A model generated the notes under the pieces. It saw only the letters and a list, made by a program, of their open reading frames with translations. It searched no databases and was not told where the DNA came from. A program made the position numbers and the translations under genes. Positions 20,761 through 29,787 of a DNA stretch of 64,000 nt are shown one piece after another. Numbering within the stretch: position 1 is the stretch's first letter; every line of letters starts with the position of its first letter. The stretch comes from Cognatiluteimonas weifangensis (lineage in GTDB: Bacteria > Pseudomonadota > Gammaproteobacteria > Xanthomonadales > Xanthomonadaceae), in NCBI RefSeq assembly GCF_003416885.1, contig NZ_QVPD01000001.1, forward strand, positions 199,715-263,714, read 5' to 3'.

Positions 20761-22176
20761 ATGAAGCCCCGCCTGCAGACTTCGCTCGGCCAGCAACTGG
20801 TGCTCACGCCCCAGTTGCGGCAGGCGTTGCACCTGCTGCAATTGTCGGCGCTGGAACTGGACGCCGAACTCGCCGCCGCGGTGGAGAGCAACCCGCTGCT
20901 GGACTGGGCCGAGCCGGAGCCGCTGTCCAGCCACGAGTCCGTCGACACGGCCGGCGAGGCCGACGGCAGCGAACAGGCCGCGACCGAGGACCTCCCGCCG
21001 TGGACCCGCGGCGAGGAGCCCTGGCAGCAGCGGCTGGGACCGGCCACCGACGAGGATCCCGGCGAGGCCGCCGAGCGCGTGGTCGAAACCGACTCCCTGC
21101 ACGACCACCTGCTGTGGCAGCTGCACCTCACCCACCTGTCCGCCCGCGACCGCCGCATCGGCCTGGCGTTGATCGATGCGATCGACGACGACGGCTACCT
21201 GCGCGATCCGCTCGAGACGATCGCCGAATCGCTGCGCCCGGAGCTGGTGGCGGGCGCCGACGAGGTGCTGGCGGTGCTGCGCCAGCTGCAGCGCTTCGAC
21301 CCGGCCGGCGTCGCCGCCCGCGACCTGGGCGAATGCCTGGCCCTGCAGCTGGCGCCGCTGCCCGAGGACACCGCCGGCAAGGCGCTGGCCCTGCGCATCG
21401 CCAGCGGCCCGCTGCAACGCCTGCCCAAGGCCGGCGTCGACGGCCTGGCCGCGGAGCTGCATTGCGACAGCGACCAGGTGCAGCTGGCGCTGCAGCTGCT
21501 GCGCACGCTGGACCCGCGCCCGGGCGCACAGATCGGCGCCCTGCCCGCCGATACCTACATCACCCCCGACTGCGTGATCTGGCGCCAGCAGGGCGTGTGG
21601 CGGGTGGCGCTGGCCGCCAGCCACGCTCCGCGGCTGACCATCCACCGCGGCTACGAAGGCATGATCGCCGGCGCCACCGCCGCGGATGCCGGCTACCTGC
21701 GCGGGCGTCTGCAGGAGGCGCGCTGGCTGCTGAAGAACCTGCAGGCCCGCGGCGAGACCCTGCTCAAGGTGGTGCGCTGCCTGATCCGGCAGCAGGCCGG
21801 CTTCCTCGAGTTCGGCGACCAGGCGCTGCGGCCGCTGACCCTGCGCGAGGTCGCCGCCGAAATCGGCCTGCACGAGTCGACCGTGTCGCGCGCGGTCGCC
21901 CGCAAGTACGTGCGCACGCCGCGCGGGACCATGCCGCTGCGGGCGTTTTTCGCCTCGGGCATCGACACCGAAGGCGGCGGCGAGGCGTCGAGCACCGCGA
22001 TCCAGTCGATGATCCGGCGCCTGATCGACGCCGAGAACCCGCGCAAGCCGCTGTCGGACGCGCGCCTGGCCGAGACCCTCAAGGCCACCGGCGTGCCGGT
22101 GGCGCGGCGCACCGTGGCAAAATACCGGGAGGCCATGAACATCCCGTCCTCGCACGACCGCCTCCGGGTCGGCTGA
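20761..22176 (+). CDS. rpoN: RNA polymerase sigma-54 factor
   Basis: A 471-residue sigma factor. Region I is glutamine/leucine-rich ('LGQQLVLTPQLRQALHLLQL'), region II acidic (about 55-100), and region III core-binding and DNA-binding. The RpoN box 'ARRTVAKYRE' is at residues 448-457. The ATG at 20761 begins the conserved 'MKPRLQTSLGQQL'. It directs -24/-12 promoters, in this group for pili, flagella and nitrogen genes. Placed between lptB and hpf as in many proteobacteria. Confidence 0.96.
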   Translation: MKPRLQTSLGQQLVLTPQLRQALHLLQLSALELDAELAAAVESNPLLDWAEPEPLSSHESVDTAGEADGSEQAATEDLPPWTRGEEPWQQRLGPATDEDPGEAAERVVETDSLHDHLLWQLHLTHLSARDRRIGLALIDAIDDDGYLRDPLETIAESLRPELVAGADEVLAVLRQLQRFDPAGVAARDLGECLALQLAPLPEDTAGKALALRIASGPLQRLPKAGVDGLAAELHCDSDQVQLALQLLRTLDPRPGAQIGALPADTYITPDCVIWRQQGVWRVALAASHAPRLTIHRGYEGMIAGATAADAGYLRGRLQEARWLLKNLQARGETLLKVVRCLIRQQAGFLEFGDQALRPLTLREVAAEIGLHESTVSRAVARKYVRTPRGTMPLRAFFASGIDTEGGGEASSTAIQSMIRRLIDAENPRKPLSDARLAETLKATGVPVARRTVAKYREAMNIPSSHDRLRVG

Positions 22177-22293
22177 GCGGCTGCCGCTGGCGGTGGGGGA
22201 CGCCGTTCCCGTAATGGGGTAACGTCCGTCCACGGCACCCGTCCCGGTTCCGGGCACTGCCGCCGGTCCCACGCAGACGAAGGAGAGGTTGCG

Positions 22294-22623
22294 ATGCGCA
22301 TCGAAACCCACGGCCAGCAGATCCAGATCACCCCGGCCCTGCGCGATTACGTCGAAAACAAGCTGGCGCGGCTGGGCCGCCATTTCGAGCAGCCGCTCGA
22401 AGTGCGCGCCCAGCTCGGCCTGGACCGCCACGACCACCGTGCCGAGGCCACCGTCGGCATCGCCGGACGCACCCTGCACGCCGACGCCACGGCGGTGGAC
22501 ATGTACGCGGCGATCGACCTGCTCGCCGACAAGCTCGACCGGCTGCTGGTCAAGCACAAGGAAAAGCTGGTCGATGTCAGCCGCCGCGCCGAGAGCACCT
22601 CGCGCAGCGGCGACTTCTCCTGA
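22294..22623 (+). CDS. hpf: Ribosome hibernation promoting factor
   Basis: A 109-residue protein of the short HPF/YfiA class. It begins '[20 protein letters not shown]' and has the basic and alternating fold with '[20 protein letters not shown]'. It binds 30S subunits in stationary phase. GAAGGAGAGG gives a strong ribosome site before the ATG. The rpoN-hpf-ptsN order is widely conserved. Confidence 0.92.
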   Translation: MRIETHGQQIQITPALRDYVENKLARLGRHFEQPLEVRAQLGLDRHDHRAEATVGIAGRTLHADATAVDMYAAIDLLADKLDRLLVKHKEKLVDVSRRAESTSRSGDFS

Positions 22624-22659
22624 CGCCCGCCCGACGCCCGATCCGCGGCCCGCCACCCG

Positions 22660-23121
22660 ATGCCCCTGCCCGAACTCCTCAATCCCGACCGCATCGTGCT
22701 GCTGGCCGACCCGGTCGACCGCGAACAGGTGCTCGACGCGGCCGCGCGGCTGCTGGCCGGCGCCGCTCCGGCGCTGGCGGCCACGATCGGTGCGTGCCTG
22801 CGCCAGCGCGAGCGCCTGGGCAGCACCGCGATCGGCCACGGGGTCGCCATTCCCCACGGCCGCAGCGATGCGTTCGAGGAGGTGCGGGCGGCATTCCTGC
22901 GCCTGCGGCAGCCGGTGGATTTCGGCGCCGGCGACGGCGTGCCGGTGGACCTGGTATTCGCGATGGCGGTCCCGGAGCATTTCACCCAGCAGCATCTGCA
23001 ACTGCTTTCGGAACTGGCCGAGCGCTTCGCCGATCCGGGGTTCCGCAGCGCGCTGCGGCAGGCCCCGGATGCCGGCGCGCTGCGCGCGATCCTGCTGGGC
23101 ACCGCCCCGGTCGCGCCCTGA
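22660..23121 (+). CDS. ptsN: PTS IIA-like nitrogen regulatory protein (EIIA-Ntr)
   Basis: A 153-residue EIIA of the fructose/mannitol fold. The phosphorylated histidine is H66 in '[10 protein letters not shown]'; '[23 protein letters not shown]' follows. It receives phosphate from NPr/HPr and regulates rather than transports, for example potassium channels, KdpD or LPS enzymes in other species. It lies between hpf and hprK. Confidence 0.92.
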   Translation: MPLPELLNPDRIVLLADPVDREQVLDAAARLLAGAAPALAATIGACLRQRERLGSTAIGHGVAIPHGRSDAFEEVRAAFLRLRQPVDFGAGDGVPVDLVFAMAVPEHFTQQHLQLLSELAERFADPGFRSALRQAPDAGALRAILLGTAPVAP

Positions 23122-23134
23122 GGCCCGGGACCGC

Positions 23135-24100
23135 ATGATCGCCGCCATCAGCGCCCGCGAGCTGTTCGAGCAGCAGCGCGACCGCCTGGACCTGCGCTGG
23201 ATCGCCGGCCAGGAGGGCGCCGAACACGTGCTGGAGTCGGTGGAGACCGTCGCCCGGCGGCCGTCGCTGGCCGGCTACCTCAACGCCATCTATCCCAACA
23301 AGGTGCAGATCCTGGGCACCGAGGAACTGGCCTGGCTCGACAGCCTGGACTCGCGCCAGCGCTGGGAGACGATCGAGAAGATCATGCACTTCCGGCCGCT
23401 GGCGCTGGTGATCAGCAAGGACCAGACCTGCCCGGAGGACCTGCGCCGCGCCGCGGAGGAATCCGCCACCCCGCTGTGGTCCTCGCCCAAGCGCGGCCAC
23501 GAGTTGCTCAACCACCTGCAGTACCACCTGGCGCGCACGCTGGCGCCGCGGGTGACGCTGCACGGGGTGTTCATGGAGATCTATTCGATCGGCGTGCTGA
23601 TCACCGGCGAGTCGGGTTCCGGCAAGAGCGAGCTGGCGCTGGAGCTGATCACCCGCGGCCATCGCCTGGTCGCCGACGACGCCCCGGAATTCACCCAGAT
23701 CGCGCCCGACGTGCTCGACGGCACCTGCCCGGAACTGCTGCTGGACCTGCTCGAGGTCCGCGGCCTGGGCGTGCTCAACATCCGCCAGATGTTCGGCGAC
23801 ACCGCGGTCAAGCGCAACAAGTACCTGCGCCTGATCGTGCACCTGGGCAAGCCCACGGCCGAGCCGTGGCCCGCCGCCGCGGGCGACAGCAGCGGCCTGG
23901 CGCGACTGACCGGCGACGGCGGCGTGCGCCGGGTGCTCGACCTGGACGTGCCGACGATCACGGTGCCGGTGATGGCCGGCCGCAACCTCGCGGTGCTGAC
24001 CGAGGCCGCGACCCGGGTGCACATCCTGCGCGCCAAGGGGGTCGACCCGGCCGCGGCGTTCATGGCCCGCCACAGCCATTTCCTGGAGCGCGCGCCGTGA
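23135..24100 (+). CDS. hprK: HPr kinase/phosphorylase
   Basis: A 321-residue enzyme that phosphorylates HPr on serine and reverses it. The N-terminal domain covers residues 1-130. The kinase part has '[19 protein letters not shown]' leading into Walker A 'GESGSGKS' (158-165) and the signature '[19 protein letters not shown]'. Its target serine is present in the HPr of this window (S46). HprK in a gammaproteobacterium is typical of xanthomonads. The stop overlaps rapZ (GTGA). Confidence 0.94.
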   Translation: MIAAISARELFEQQRDRLDLRWIAGQEGAEHVLESVETVARRPSLAGYLNAIYPNKVQILGTEELAWLDSLDSRQRWETIEKIMHFRPLALVISKDQTCPEDLRRAAEESATPLWSSPKRGHELLNHLQYHLARTLAPRVTLHGVFMEIYSIGVLITGESGSGKSELALELITRGHRLVADDAPEFTQIAPDVLDGTCPELLLDLLEVRGLGVLNIRQMFGDTAVKRNKYLRLIVHLGKPTAEPWPAAAGDSSGLARLTGDGGVRRVLDLDVPTITVPVMAGRNLAVLTEAATRVHILRAKGVDPAAAFMARHSHFLERAP

Positions 24101-24969
24101 CCCCGGGTGTCACCCCGCAGTTGATCGTGGTCAGCGGCATGTCCGGCTCCGGCAAGTCGGTGGCGCTGAAGACGCTGGAGGATCTGGGCTTCTACTGCGT
24201 CGACAACCTGCCGGCGGAGCTGCTGCCGGCGTTCGTGCACAGCGTCGCCGGCGACGACGCCCCGGACAAGCTCGCCGTCGGCCTGGACGTGCGCAACCGC
24301 CACAGCGACCTGGCCAACATCCCGGAATGGCTGTCGGCGGTCGGCGCGATGGGGCTGGACCCACGGCTGGTGTTCTTCGACACCCGGGACACGGTGCTGC
24401 TGCGGCGCTACGCCGACACCCGCCGCCGGCATCCGCTCAGCCATCTCGGGCTGGTGCTGGCCGACGCGATCTCGCTGGAGCGGCAGGTGCTCAAGCCGCT
24501 GCGCCAGATCGCCGACAGCGTGATCGACACCAGCGCGCTCAACGTGCACCAGCTGCGGCGCCAGGTGATCACCGAGTTCGGGCTCGGCAACGATGACACC
24601 CTGTCGCTGCTGTTCGAATCCTTCGCCTATCGTCGCGGGGTGCCGCCGGACGCGGACTTCGTGTTCGATGCCCGGGTCCTGCCCAATCCGCACTGGGACG
24701 CCGAGTTGCGGCCGCTGTCCGGGCGCGACCGGGTGGTGCGCGAATTCCTCGAAGCCCAGGCCGAGGTGGTCGAATACACCGGCCAGGTCGCGCAGTTCCT
24801 GGACACCTGGCTGCCGCGGCTGCGCACCGACACCCGCAGCTACGTCACCATCGCCTTCGGCTGCACCGGCGGCCGCCACCGCTCGGTATACCTGGCCGAG
24901 CGCCTGGCCGCGCACTGCCGCGAACGCGGCTGGGGCGAGGTCGCCGTCCACCACCGCGAACTGGACTGA
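24097..24969 (+). CDS. rapZ: RNase adapter protein RapZ
   Basis: A 290-residue protein with Walker A 'GMSGSGKS' (14-21), Walker B-like '[14 protein letters not shown]' and the C-terminal '[19 protein letters not shown]', which binds glucosamine-6-phosphate in E. coli. It presents small RNAs GlmZ/GlmY to RNase E there; whether those RNAs exist here is unknown. It starts with GTG overlapping hprK. Confidence 0.93.
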   Translation: MTPGVTPQLIVVSGMSGSGKSVALKTLEDLGFYCVDNLPAELLPAFVHSVAGDDAPDKLAVGLDVRNRHSDLANIPEWLSAVGAMGLDPRLVFFDTRDTVLLRRYADTRRRHPLSHLGLVLADAISLERQVLKPLRQIADSVIDTSALNVHQLRRQVITEFGLGNDDTLSLLFESFAYRRGVPPDADFVFDARVLPNPHWDAELRPLSGRDRVVREFLEAQAEVVEYTGQVAQFLDTWLPRLRTDTRSYVTIAFGCTGGRHRSVYLAERLAAHCRERGWGEVAVHHRELD

Positions 24970-25104
24970 GCCGCACGGCCCGCGGCGCGCGCCCGGGCCG
25001 CCGACGTGCAGCGCCCGCGGTCGCGTGCCAAGATGATGCCGGGCCGCGCGGCGCATGCGTACCGTCGCGGCCTCTCCACCAGTACGCGACCAACAGGGGA
25101 CCCC

Positions 25105-27096
25105 ATGCAGGACAGCACTCCCGGCGCCCGCGCCGGCCGGACGCCATGGCTGGCGCTGATCGCCGGCCTCTGCTTCGCCGCCGCCGCGCCCGCGGCCAGC
25201 CTCGATCCGCAGCGCCTGCCGGGCATCCAGGCGGCGACCTTCGAAGTGGTCTCGGCCAAACCGCTGCAGGACCCGCTGCAGTACGAGAGACCGCTGCCGC
25301 TGGAACTGCTGCCGTTCCAGCAGCGCAACGACAAGTACTACTCGATCGGCACCGCCTTCGCCATCGGCGACGGTCGCTACGTGACCGCCGCGCACGTGCT
25401 GCTGACCGGCGTCGACAGCCTGTGGGGACCGCCCGCGCTGCGCGACAACGGCGGCCGCGTGTACGCCATCGACAAGGTGCGCAAGTTCTCGCTGGAAAAG
25501 GACTTCGTCGTCTTCACCCTGGCCGCGCCGCCCGCGGTCGCCGCGCTGCCGCTGGAGACCGTGCCGGTGCCCGGGCAGGCGGTGTATTCGGTGGGCAACG
25601 CCTACGGCACCGGGGTGGTGATCCGCGATGGCCTGTATACCTCCGACACCCCCGAGCAGCAGGACGGACGCTGGAACTGGCTGCGTTTCTCCGCCGCCGC
25701 CTCGCCGGGCAACAGCGGCGGCCCGCTGGTGGACAAGGACGGCAAGGTGCTGGGCGTGGTGCTGGCCAAGTCGCCCAACGAGAACCTCAATTACGCGCTG
25801 CCGATCGCGCAGGTCCTGGACGCGCCCGACGACCTGGCCCGGATCGACCAGCGCGTCAGCTACCAGTTCGACGTCTTCGACAGCACCATCAGCAACACCT
25901 TCAGGACCCAGTTCGCGCTGCCGCTGGCGCTGGACGATTTCTACGCCGCCTATTCGGCGCGCGTGGACGCCTATGTCGACAGCCAGCTGCGCGAACTGCT
26001 GGGCAAGGAACCGCAGCGCCTGTTCCCCAACGGCGAGGGCTCCAGCGAGCTGCTGCACAGCATCGCCACGATGGGCGATTTCCCGCGCTTGATCACCCGC
26101 AACAGCAGCGGCACCTGGGGGCTGTCCGGCGAGGCCGAAAACGACGTGCGGCTGGCCGCCAACGGCTACGTCACCCCCGGCGCGTTCGGCAAGAACCTGC
26201 TGTTCCACCTGCGCAAGCCCGACGACGTGCCCGCCGACCGGCTCTACCGCGAGCCCGCGGTGGCCATGGACCTGCTGCTGAAAACCGGCTTCCTCAAGCG
26301 CAACGTCGGCGCCGAGAACATCCTCGTCACCTCGCTGGGCGCGCCCGCCAAGGCCGCCGTCCATGTCGACGCCTGGGGCCGGCGCTGGCAGGAATGGCGC
26401 TGGCCGCTGCCCTACGCCAATGCCTGGCTGGTCGTGCTGGCGCTGCCGGTGCCCGACGGCTACGTCGGCGTGGCGCGCTTCGCGCTGGCAATGCAGGAGC
26501 ACGACCAGCTGATCAACACGCGCGCGCTGACCGACTTCGTCTACGTCAATTACGACGGCACCCTGGCGCAGTGGAAGGAATTCCTGCGCCGGCCCGAACT
26601 GCTGCCGGCGGCGCTGCGCGACACCCGCATCGACTTCGACTACGGCCGCCGTTTCAGCTACGCCTCCGGGCGCATGCGCTTCGCCTTCACCCCGCAACTG
26701 CAGGCGATCCAGCCCGACAGCGTGCTGACCCTGGGCTTCGCCTTCTTCCCGGACCGCGGCAAGGTGGTGTGGGACGCGGCCGAGGTCTGGCTCTCGGCCA
26801 AGGCCAGCGACGACAATTACCTGATGCTGGTCCGCGGCCAGGCGCCGCCGCCGCACCTGGGCGACGACTACCGCAACGACTGGGAAAAGAAGCTGCGACG
26901 GCAGCATCCCTTCGACGCCAAGGTGCGCAGCGACGAGGACGCGACCAAGATCACCACCGTGGTGGCGATGCCCGGCGCCGACGACCCCGCGGTGCTGTAC
27001 ACCGCCTACTACACCGCCGAGGGCAGCCAGCCGCAGGCGCAGATGCAGGACAAGCTCGAGCTGCTGCTGCAGGACCTGCACGTGCTGGAGCGCTGA
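25105..27096 (+). CDS. Trypsin-like serine protease with large unknown C-terminal region
   Basis: A 663-residue exported protein with a signal peptide (residues about 14-31, 'WLALIAGLCFAAAAPAA'). The protease domain (about 75-240) has a complete triad: H97 in 'YVTAAHVLL', D133 in 'LEKDFVVFTL' and S204 in 'SPGNSGGPLVD'. No PDZ domain follows. Instead about 420 residues of mixed, charged sequence have no domain I recognise. The ATG at 25105 has GGGGA upstream. It sits between rapZ and the EIIA-Man gene, where related genomes usually have those two adjacent (from memory). Function unknown; probably a periplasmic or surface endopeptidase. Confidence 0.8.
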   Translation: MQDSTPGARAGRTPWLALIAGLCFAAAAPAASLDPQRLPGIQAATFEVVSAKPLQDPLQYERPLPLELLPFQQRNDKYYSIGTAFAIGDGRYVTAAHVLLTGVDSLWGPPALRDNGGRVYAIDKVRKFSLEKDFVVFTLAAPPAVAALPLETVPVPGQAVYSVGNAYGTGVVIRDGLYTSDTPEQQDGRWNWLRFSAAASPGNSGGPLVDKDGKVLGVVLAKSPNENLNYALPIAQVLDAPDDLARIDQRVSYQFDVFDSTISNTFRTQFALPLALDDFYAAYSARVDAYVDSQLRELLGKEPQRLFPNGEGSSELLHSIATMGDFPRLITRNSSGTWGLSGEAENDVRLAANGYVTPGAFGKNLLFHLRKPDDVPADRLYREPAVAMDLLLKTGFLKRNVGAENILVTSLGAPAKAAVHVDAWGRRWQEWRWPLPYANAWLVVLALPVPDGYVGVARFALAMQEHDQLINTRALTDFVYVNYDGTLAQWKEFLRRPELLPAALRDTRIDFDYGRRFSYASGRMRFAFTPQLQAIQPDSVLTLGFAFFPDRGKVVWDAAEVWLSAKASDDNYLMLVRGQAPPPHLGDDYRNDWEKKLRRQHPFDAKVRSDEDATKITTVVAMPGADDPAVLYTAYYTAEGSQPQAQMQDKLELLLQDLHVLER

Positions 27097-27118
27097 TCGG
27101 CCGCGGTGCCGGCCGCCG

Positions 27119-27140
27119 GCGCCGCGCGCGGCGGCGCTTT
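27119..27140 (+). terminator. Terminator after the serine protease gene
   Basis: GCGCCGC/GCGGCGC form a 7-bp stem with a five-base loop followed by TTT, 22 bases past the protease stop and 33 bases before the EIIA-Man start. Confidence 0.5.
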
Positions 27141-27172
27141 CGGCCGCGGGCCCGGGTCTGGTAAGTTGGGGC

Positions 27173-27565
27173 ATGTCCGTCGGCATCCTGCTCATCACCC
27201 ACAAGGGCATCGGCTCGGCGCTGCTGGCGGTGGCGTCCCGGCTGCTGCGGCAGCTGCCGCTGCCGGCCGAAGCCTTCGAGGTGGCCTTCGACGCCGATCC
27301 CGAGGCCGAGCTGCCGGCCGCCAGCGCGGCGCTGCGGCGGGTCGACCGCGGCGCCGGCGTGCTGGTGCTGACCGATCTCTACGGCGCCACCCCCAGCAAC
27401 CTGGCCGCCCGGCTGGCACGGCTGGGGACGCCGGTGCGGCGCGTGTCGGCGGTCAACCTGCCGATGCTGCTGCGGGTGATGAACTACGCCGAGCTGGAGC
27501 TCGACGAGTTGCCCGCGGTCGCCGCCGCCGGCGCCCGCAACGGGGTGATCCATGACGACGCCTGA
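27173..27565 (+). CDS. PTS EIIA-Man domain protein
   Basis: A 130-residue single-domain EIIA of the mannose family. The active histidine is H10 in 'SVGILLITHKGIG', and 'VLVLTDLYGATPSNLAARL' and 'GVNLPMLLR'-like 'AVNLPMLLRVMNYAEL' match the fold. No EIIB, EIIC or EIID is encoded nearby, so it is likely a regulatory phosphoryl acceptor. It is followed by HPr and enzyme I. Confidence 0.9.
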   Translation: MSVGILLITHKGIGSALLAVASRLLRQLPLPAEAFEVAFDADPEAELPAASAALRRVDRGAGVLVLTDLYGATPSNLAARLARLGTPVRRVSAVNLPMLLRVMNYAELELDELPAVAAAGARNGVIHDDA

Positions 27566-27577
27566 GGCCGCACGCCC

Positions 27578-27847
27578 GTGATCGAACGCGAACTCATGAT
27601 CGCCAACCGCCTCGGCCTGCACGCGCGTGCGACCGCGAAGCTGGTGCAACTGCTGTCCGGCTACCGCTGCAGCGCCACGCTCGCGGCCAAGGGCCGCGAA
27701 GTCAACGCCAAGAGCATCATGGGCGTGATGCTGCTGGCCGCCGGCAAGGGCACCCCGCTGCTGCTGCGGGTGGAGGGCGAGGACGAGACCCAGGCCGCCG
27801 ACGCGGTGGCCGCGCTGTTCGAGCGCCTGTTCGACGAGGAGGGCTGA
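27578..27847 (+). CDS. ptsH: Phosphocarrier protein HPr
   Basis: An 89-residue HPr. The phosphorylated histidine is H15 in 'NRLGLHARATAKLV' and the regulatory serine is S46 in 'NAKSIMGVMLLAAGKG', the site used by HprK. It starts with GTG at 27578; a downstream ATG (27596) would cut the first beta-strand. The stop shares an A with the ptsI start (TGATG). Confidence 0.94.
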   Translation: MIERELMIANRLGLHARATAKLVQLLSGYRCSATLAAKGREVNAKSIMGVMLLAAGKGTPLLLRVEGEDETQAADAVAALFERLFDEEG

Positions 27848-29553
27848 TGCGGCGGGTGCTGCCCGGGCACGGCGCCTCGCGCGGCAGCGCACTGGGCCGC
27901 GCGCGGATGCGGCTGCCGCACGTGCTGGACGTCGCCGAGGAACGCATCGACGACGTCGAGGCCGAACTCGAGCGCCTGCACGCGGCCATCCGCATCGTCC
28001 GCAGCGACATGCACGGCCTGCGCGAACGCCTGCACGGCGCGCTGGCGCAGGAGGTCGGCGAATTCCTCGACCTGCACGCGCTGCTGCTCGACGACCCGGA
28101 ACTGCTGCACGGCCTGGACGAGCTGATCCGCACCGGCCGCTACTCCGCCGAATACGCCCTGCGTCTGCAACGCAACCGCATCGCCGGCGTGTTCCAGGAC
28201 ATGGACGACGCCTATCTGCGCAGCCGCGTCGACGACATCGATCAGGTGATCGGCCGCATCCACGCCGCCCTGCATCGGCGCCCCGCCGATCTGCAGGGCG
28301 TGGCCGGCGAGATCCTGGTCACCGACGGCATCGCCCCGGCGGAACTGGCGCAGCTGCAAAGCCAGGGCGTGATGGCGGTGGTCACCACCGGCGGCAGCAC
28401 GCTGTCGCACAGCGCGATCCTGGCGCGCAGCCTGCACCTGCCGCTGGTGGTCGGCGTGGCGCAGGCGCTGTCCAGGATCAACGACGGCGACGTGCTGGCG
28501 GTGGACGGCGGCAGCGGCCTGGTGGTGGTGGAGCCGGACGCCGCCGACCTGCGCGCGCACCGCACCCGGCTGCGCGAACAGGCGCGCGAACGCAAGCAGC
28601 TCAACCGGCTGCGACGCGAGCCCTCGCGCACGCTGGACGGCGTCGACATCAAGCTCTGGGCCAATGCCGAATCGCGCGAGGACGTGGCCGACGCGCACGC
28701 GCTCGGCGCCGCCGGCGTCGGCCTGTACCGCACCGAGTTCCTGTTCCTGGGCAGCAGCGAGTTGCCGGACGAGGAGGCGCAGTTGCGCGCCTACCGCGAC
28801 CTGGTGCTGGGCATGACCGGACGCACGGTCACCATCCGCACCCTGGACCTGGGCGCGGACAAGGCCGACCGCACCGGCCTCACCCTCGACCACGAGCCCA
28901 ATCCGGCGCTGGGCCTGCGCGGCGTGCGCCTGTCGCTGGCGCGCGCGGACCTGTTCGACACCCAGTTGCGGGCGATCGCGCGCGCCTCCGGCTACGGCCC
29001 GGTGCGGGTGCTGGTGCCGATGGTCAGCAGCCGCGAAGAAATCGTCGCCGCGCGCGCGCGGCTGCAGCGCGTGTGCCGCCAGTTGCGCGACGAAGGCTTC
29101 GAGGTCGCCGAGTCGATCCCGCTGGGGGCGATGATCGAGGTCCCGGCCGCCGCGATCGCGCTGCCCGGTTTCATCCACGCGCTCGATTTCCTGTCCATCG
29201 GCACCAACGACCTGGTGCAGTACCTGCTGGCGGTCGACCGCAACAACGACGCGCTGGGCGAGTTGTACACGCCGTTGCATCCGGCGGTGATCCGCCTGCT
29301 GCACGACACGATCCGCAGCGCGCGCGCGCGCGGCAAGCCGGTGGCGGTGTGCGGCGAGATGGCCGGCGACGCAGCGTTCGTCCCGCTGCTGCTGGCGCTG
29401 GGGCTGGAGGAGTTCAGCCTGCATCCGGCCACCATGCTGGAAGTGCGGCGCGCGATCCGCGGTTGCGACCTCGGCGCCCTGCGCGCGCGCGCGGCCGCGT
29501 TGCTGCGCATGCGCGATCGCGCCGGGATCGAGGGCTGGCTGCGGGAGTGCTGA
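27847..29553 (+). CDS. ptsI: Phosphoenolpyruvate-protein phosphotransferase (enzyme I)
   Basis: A 568-residue enzyme I of usual length. The phosphorylated histidine H188 lies in 'TTGGSTLSHSAILARSL'. The C-terminal PEP-binding barrel shows 'GVGLYRTEFLFL', 'SIGTNDLVQYLLAVDRNN' and the catalytic cysteine in 'VAVCGEMAGD'. It moves phosphate from PEP to HPr. The first residues are slightly short compared with E. coli, but the HPr-binding helical domain is intact. Confidence 0.95.
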   Translation: MRRVLPGHGASRGSALGRARMRLPHVLDVAEERIDDVEAELERLHAAIRIVRSDMHGLRERLHGALAQEVGEFLDLHALLLDDPELLHGLDELIRTGRYSAEYALRLQRNRIAGVFQDMDDAYLRSRVDDIDQVIGRIHAALHRRPADLQGVAGEILVTDGIAPAELAQLQSQGVMAVVTTGGSTLSHSAILARSLHLPLVVGVAQALSRINDGDVLAVDGGSGLVVVEPDAADLRAHRTRLREQARERKQLNRLRREPSRTLDGVDIKLWANAESREDVADAHALGAAGVGLYRTEFLFLGSSELPDEEAQLRAYRDLVLGMTGRTVTIRTLDLGADKADRTGLTLDHEPNPALGLRGVRLSLARADLFDTQLRAIARASGYGPVRVLVPMVSSREEIVAARARLQRVCRQLRDEGFEVAESIPLGAMIEVPAAAIALPGFIHALDFLSIGTNDLVQYLLAVDRNNDALGELYTPLHPAVIRLLHDTIRSARARGKPVAVCGEMAGDAAFVPLLLALGLEEFSLHPATMLEVRRAIRGCDLGALRARAAALLRMRDRAGIEGWLREC

Positions 29554-29702
29554 GCGGGGCCCGTCGGTCGCACCCTTCCGGCGCGGCCGGCAACGTCGTT
29601 CGTCGCAGCCATCCCCGCGTCCCGCACCGCCAGGGCCCCGGCGCCGCGCGTCACCGGCCTGCGCGCCGGCCCGCGGGGCTGTGCAGTGCGCAGGCAACGG
29701 GC

Positions 29703-29708
29703 GATAAT
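29703..29708 (+). promoter_or_regulatory. -10 box candidate for mgtE
   Basis: GATAAT matches five of six -10 bases and lies in the 234-base gap between ptsI and mgtE. The -35 at 17-base spacing is poor. No T-box or magnesium riboswitch pattern is apparent in this gap. Confidence 0.35.
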
Positions 29709-29787
29709 GCGCGCATGAACGCCTGACCCTGTCGCGCCCATCGTGGATGCGACCCGCTACGTGCCTTCCAGCACCAGGAAGCCCCGC

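Noticed and set aside
29554..29787. Possible magnesium riboswitch ahead of mgtE
   Set aside because: No recognisable M-box core or paired stems beyond ordinary GC pairing; only a -10-like box is supported.
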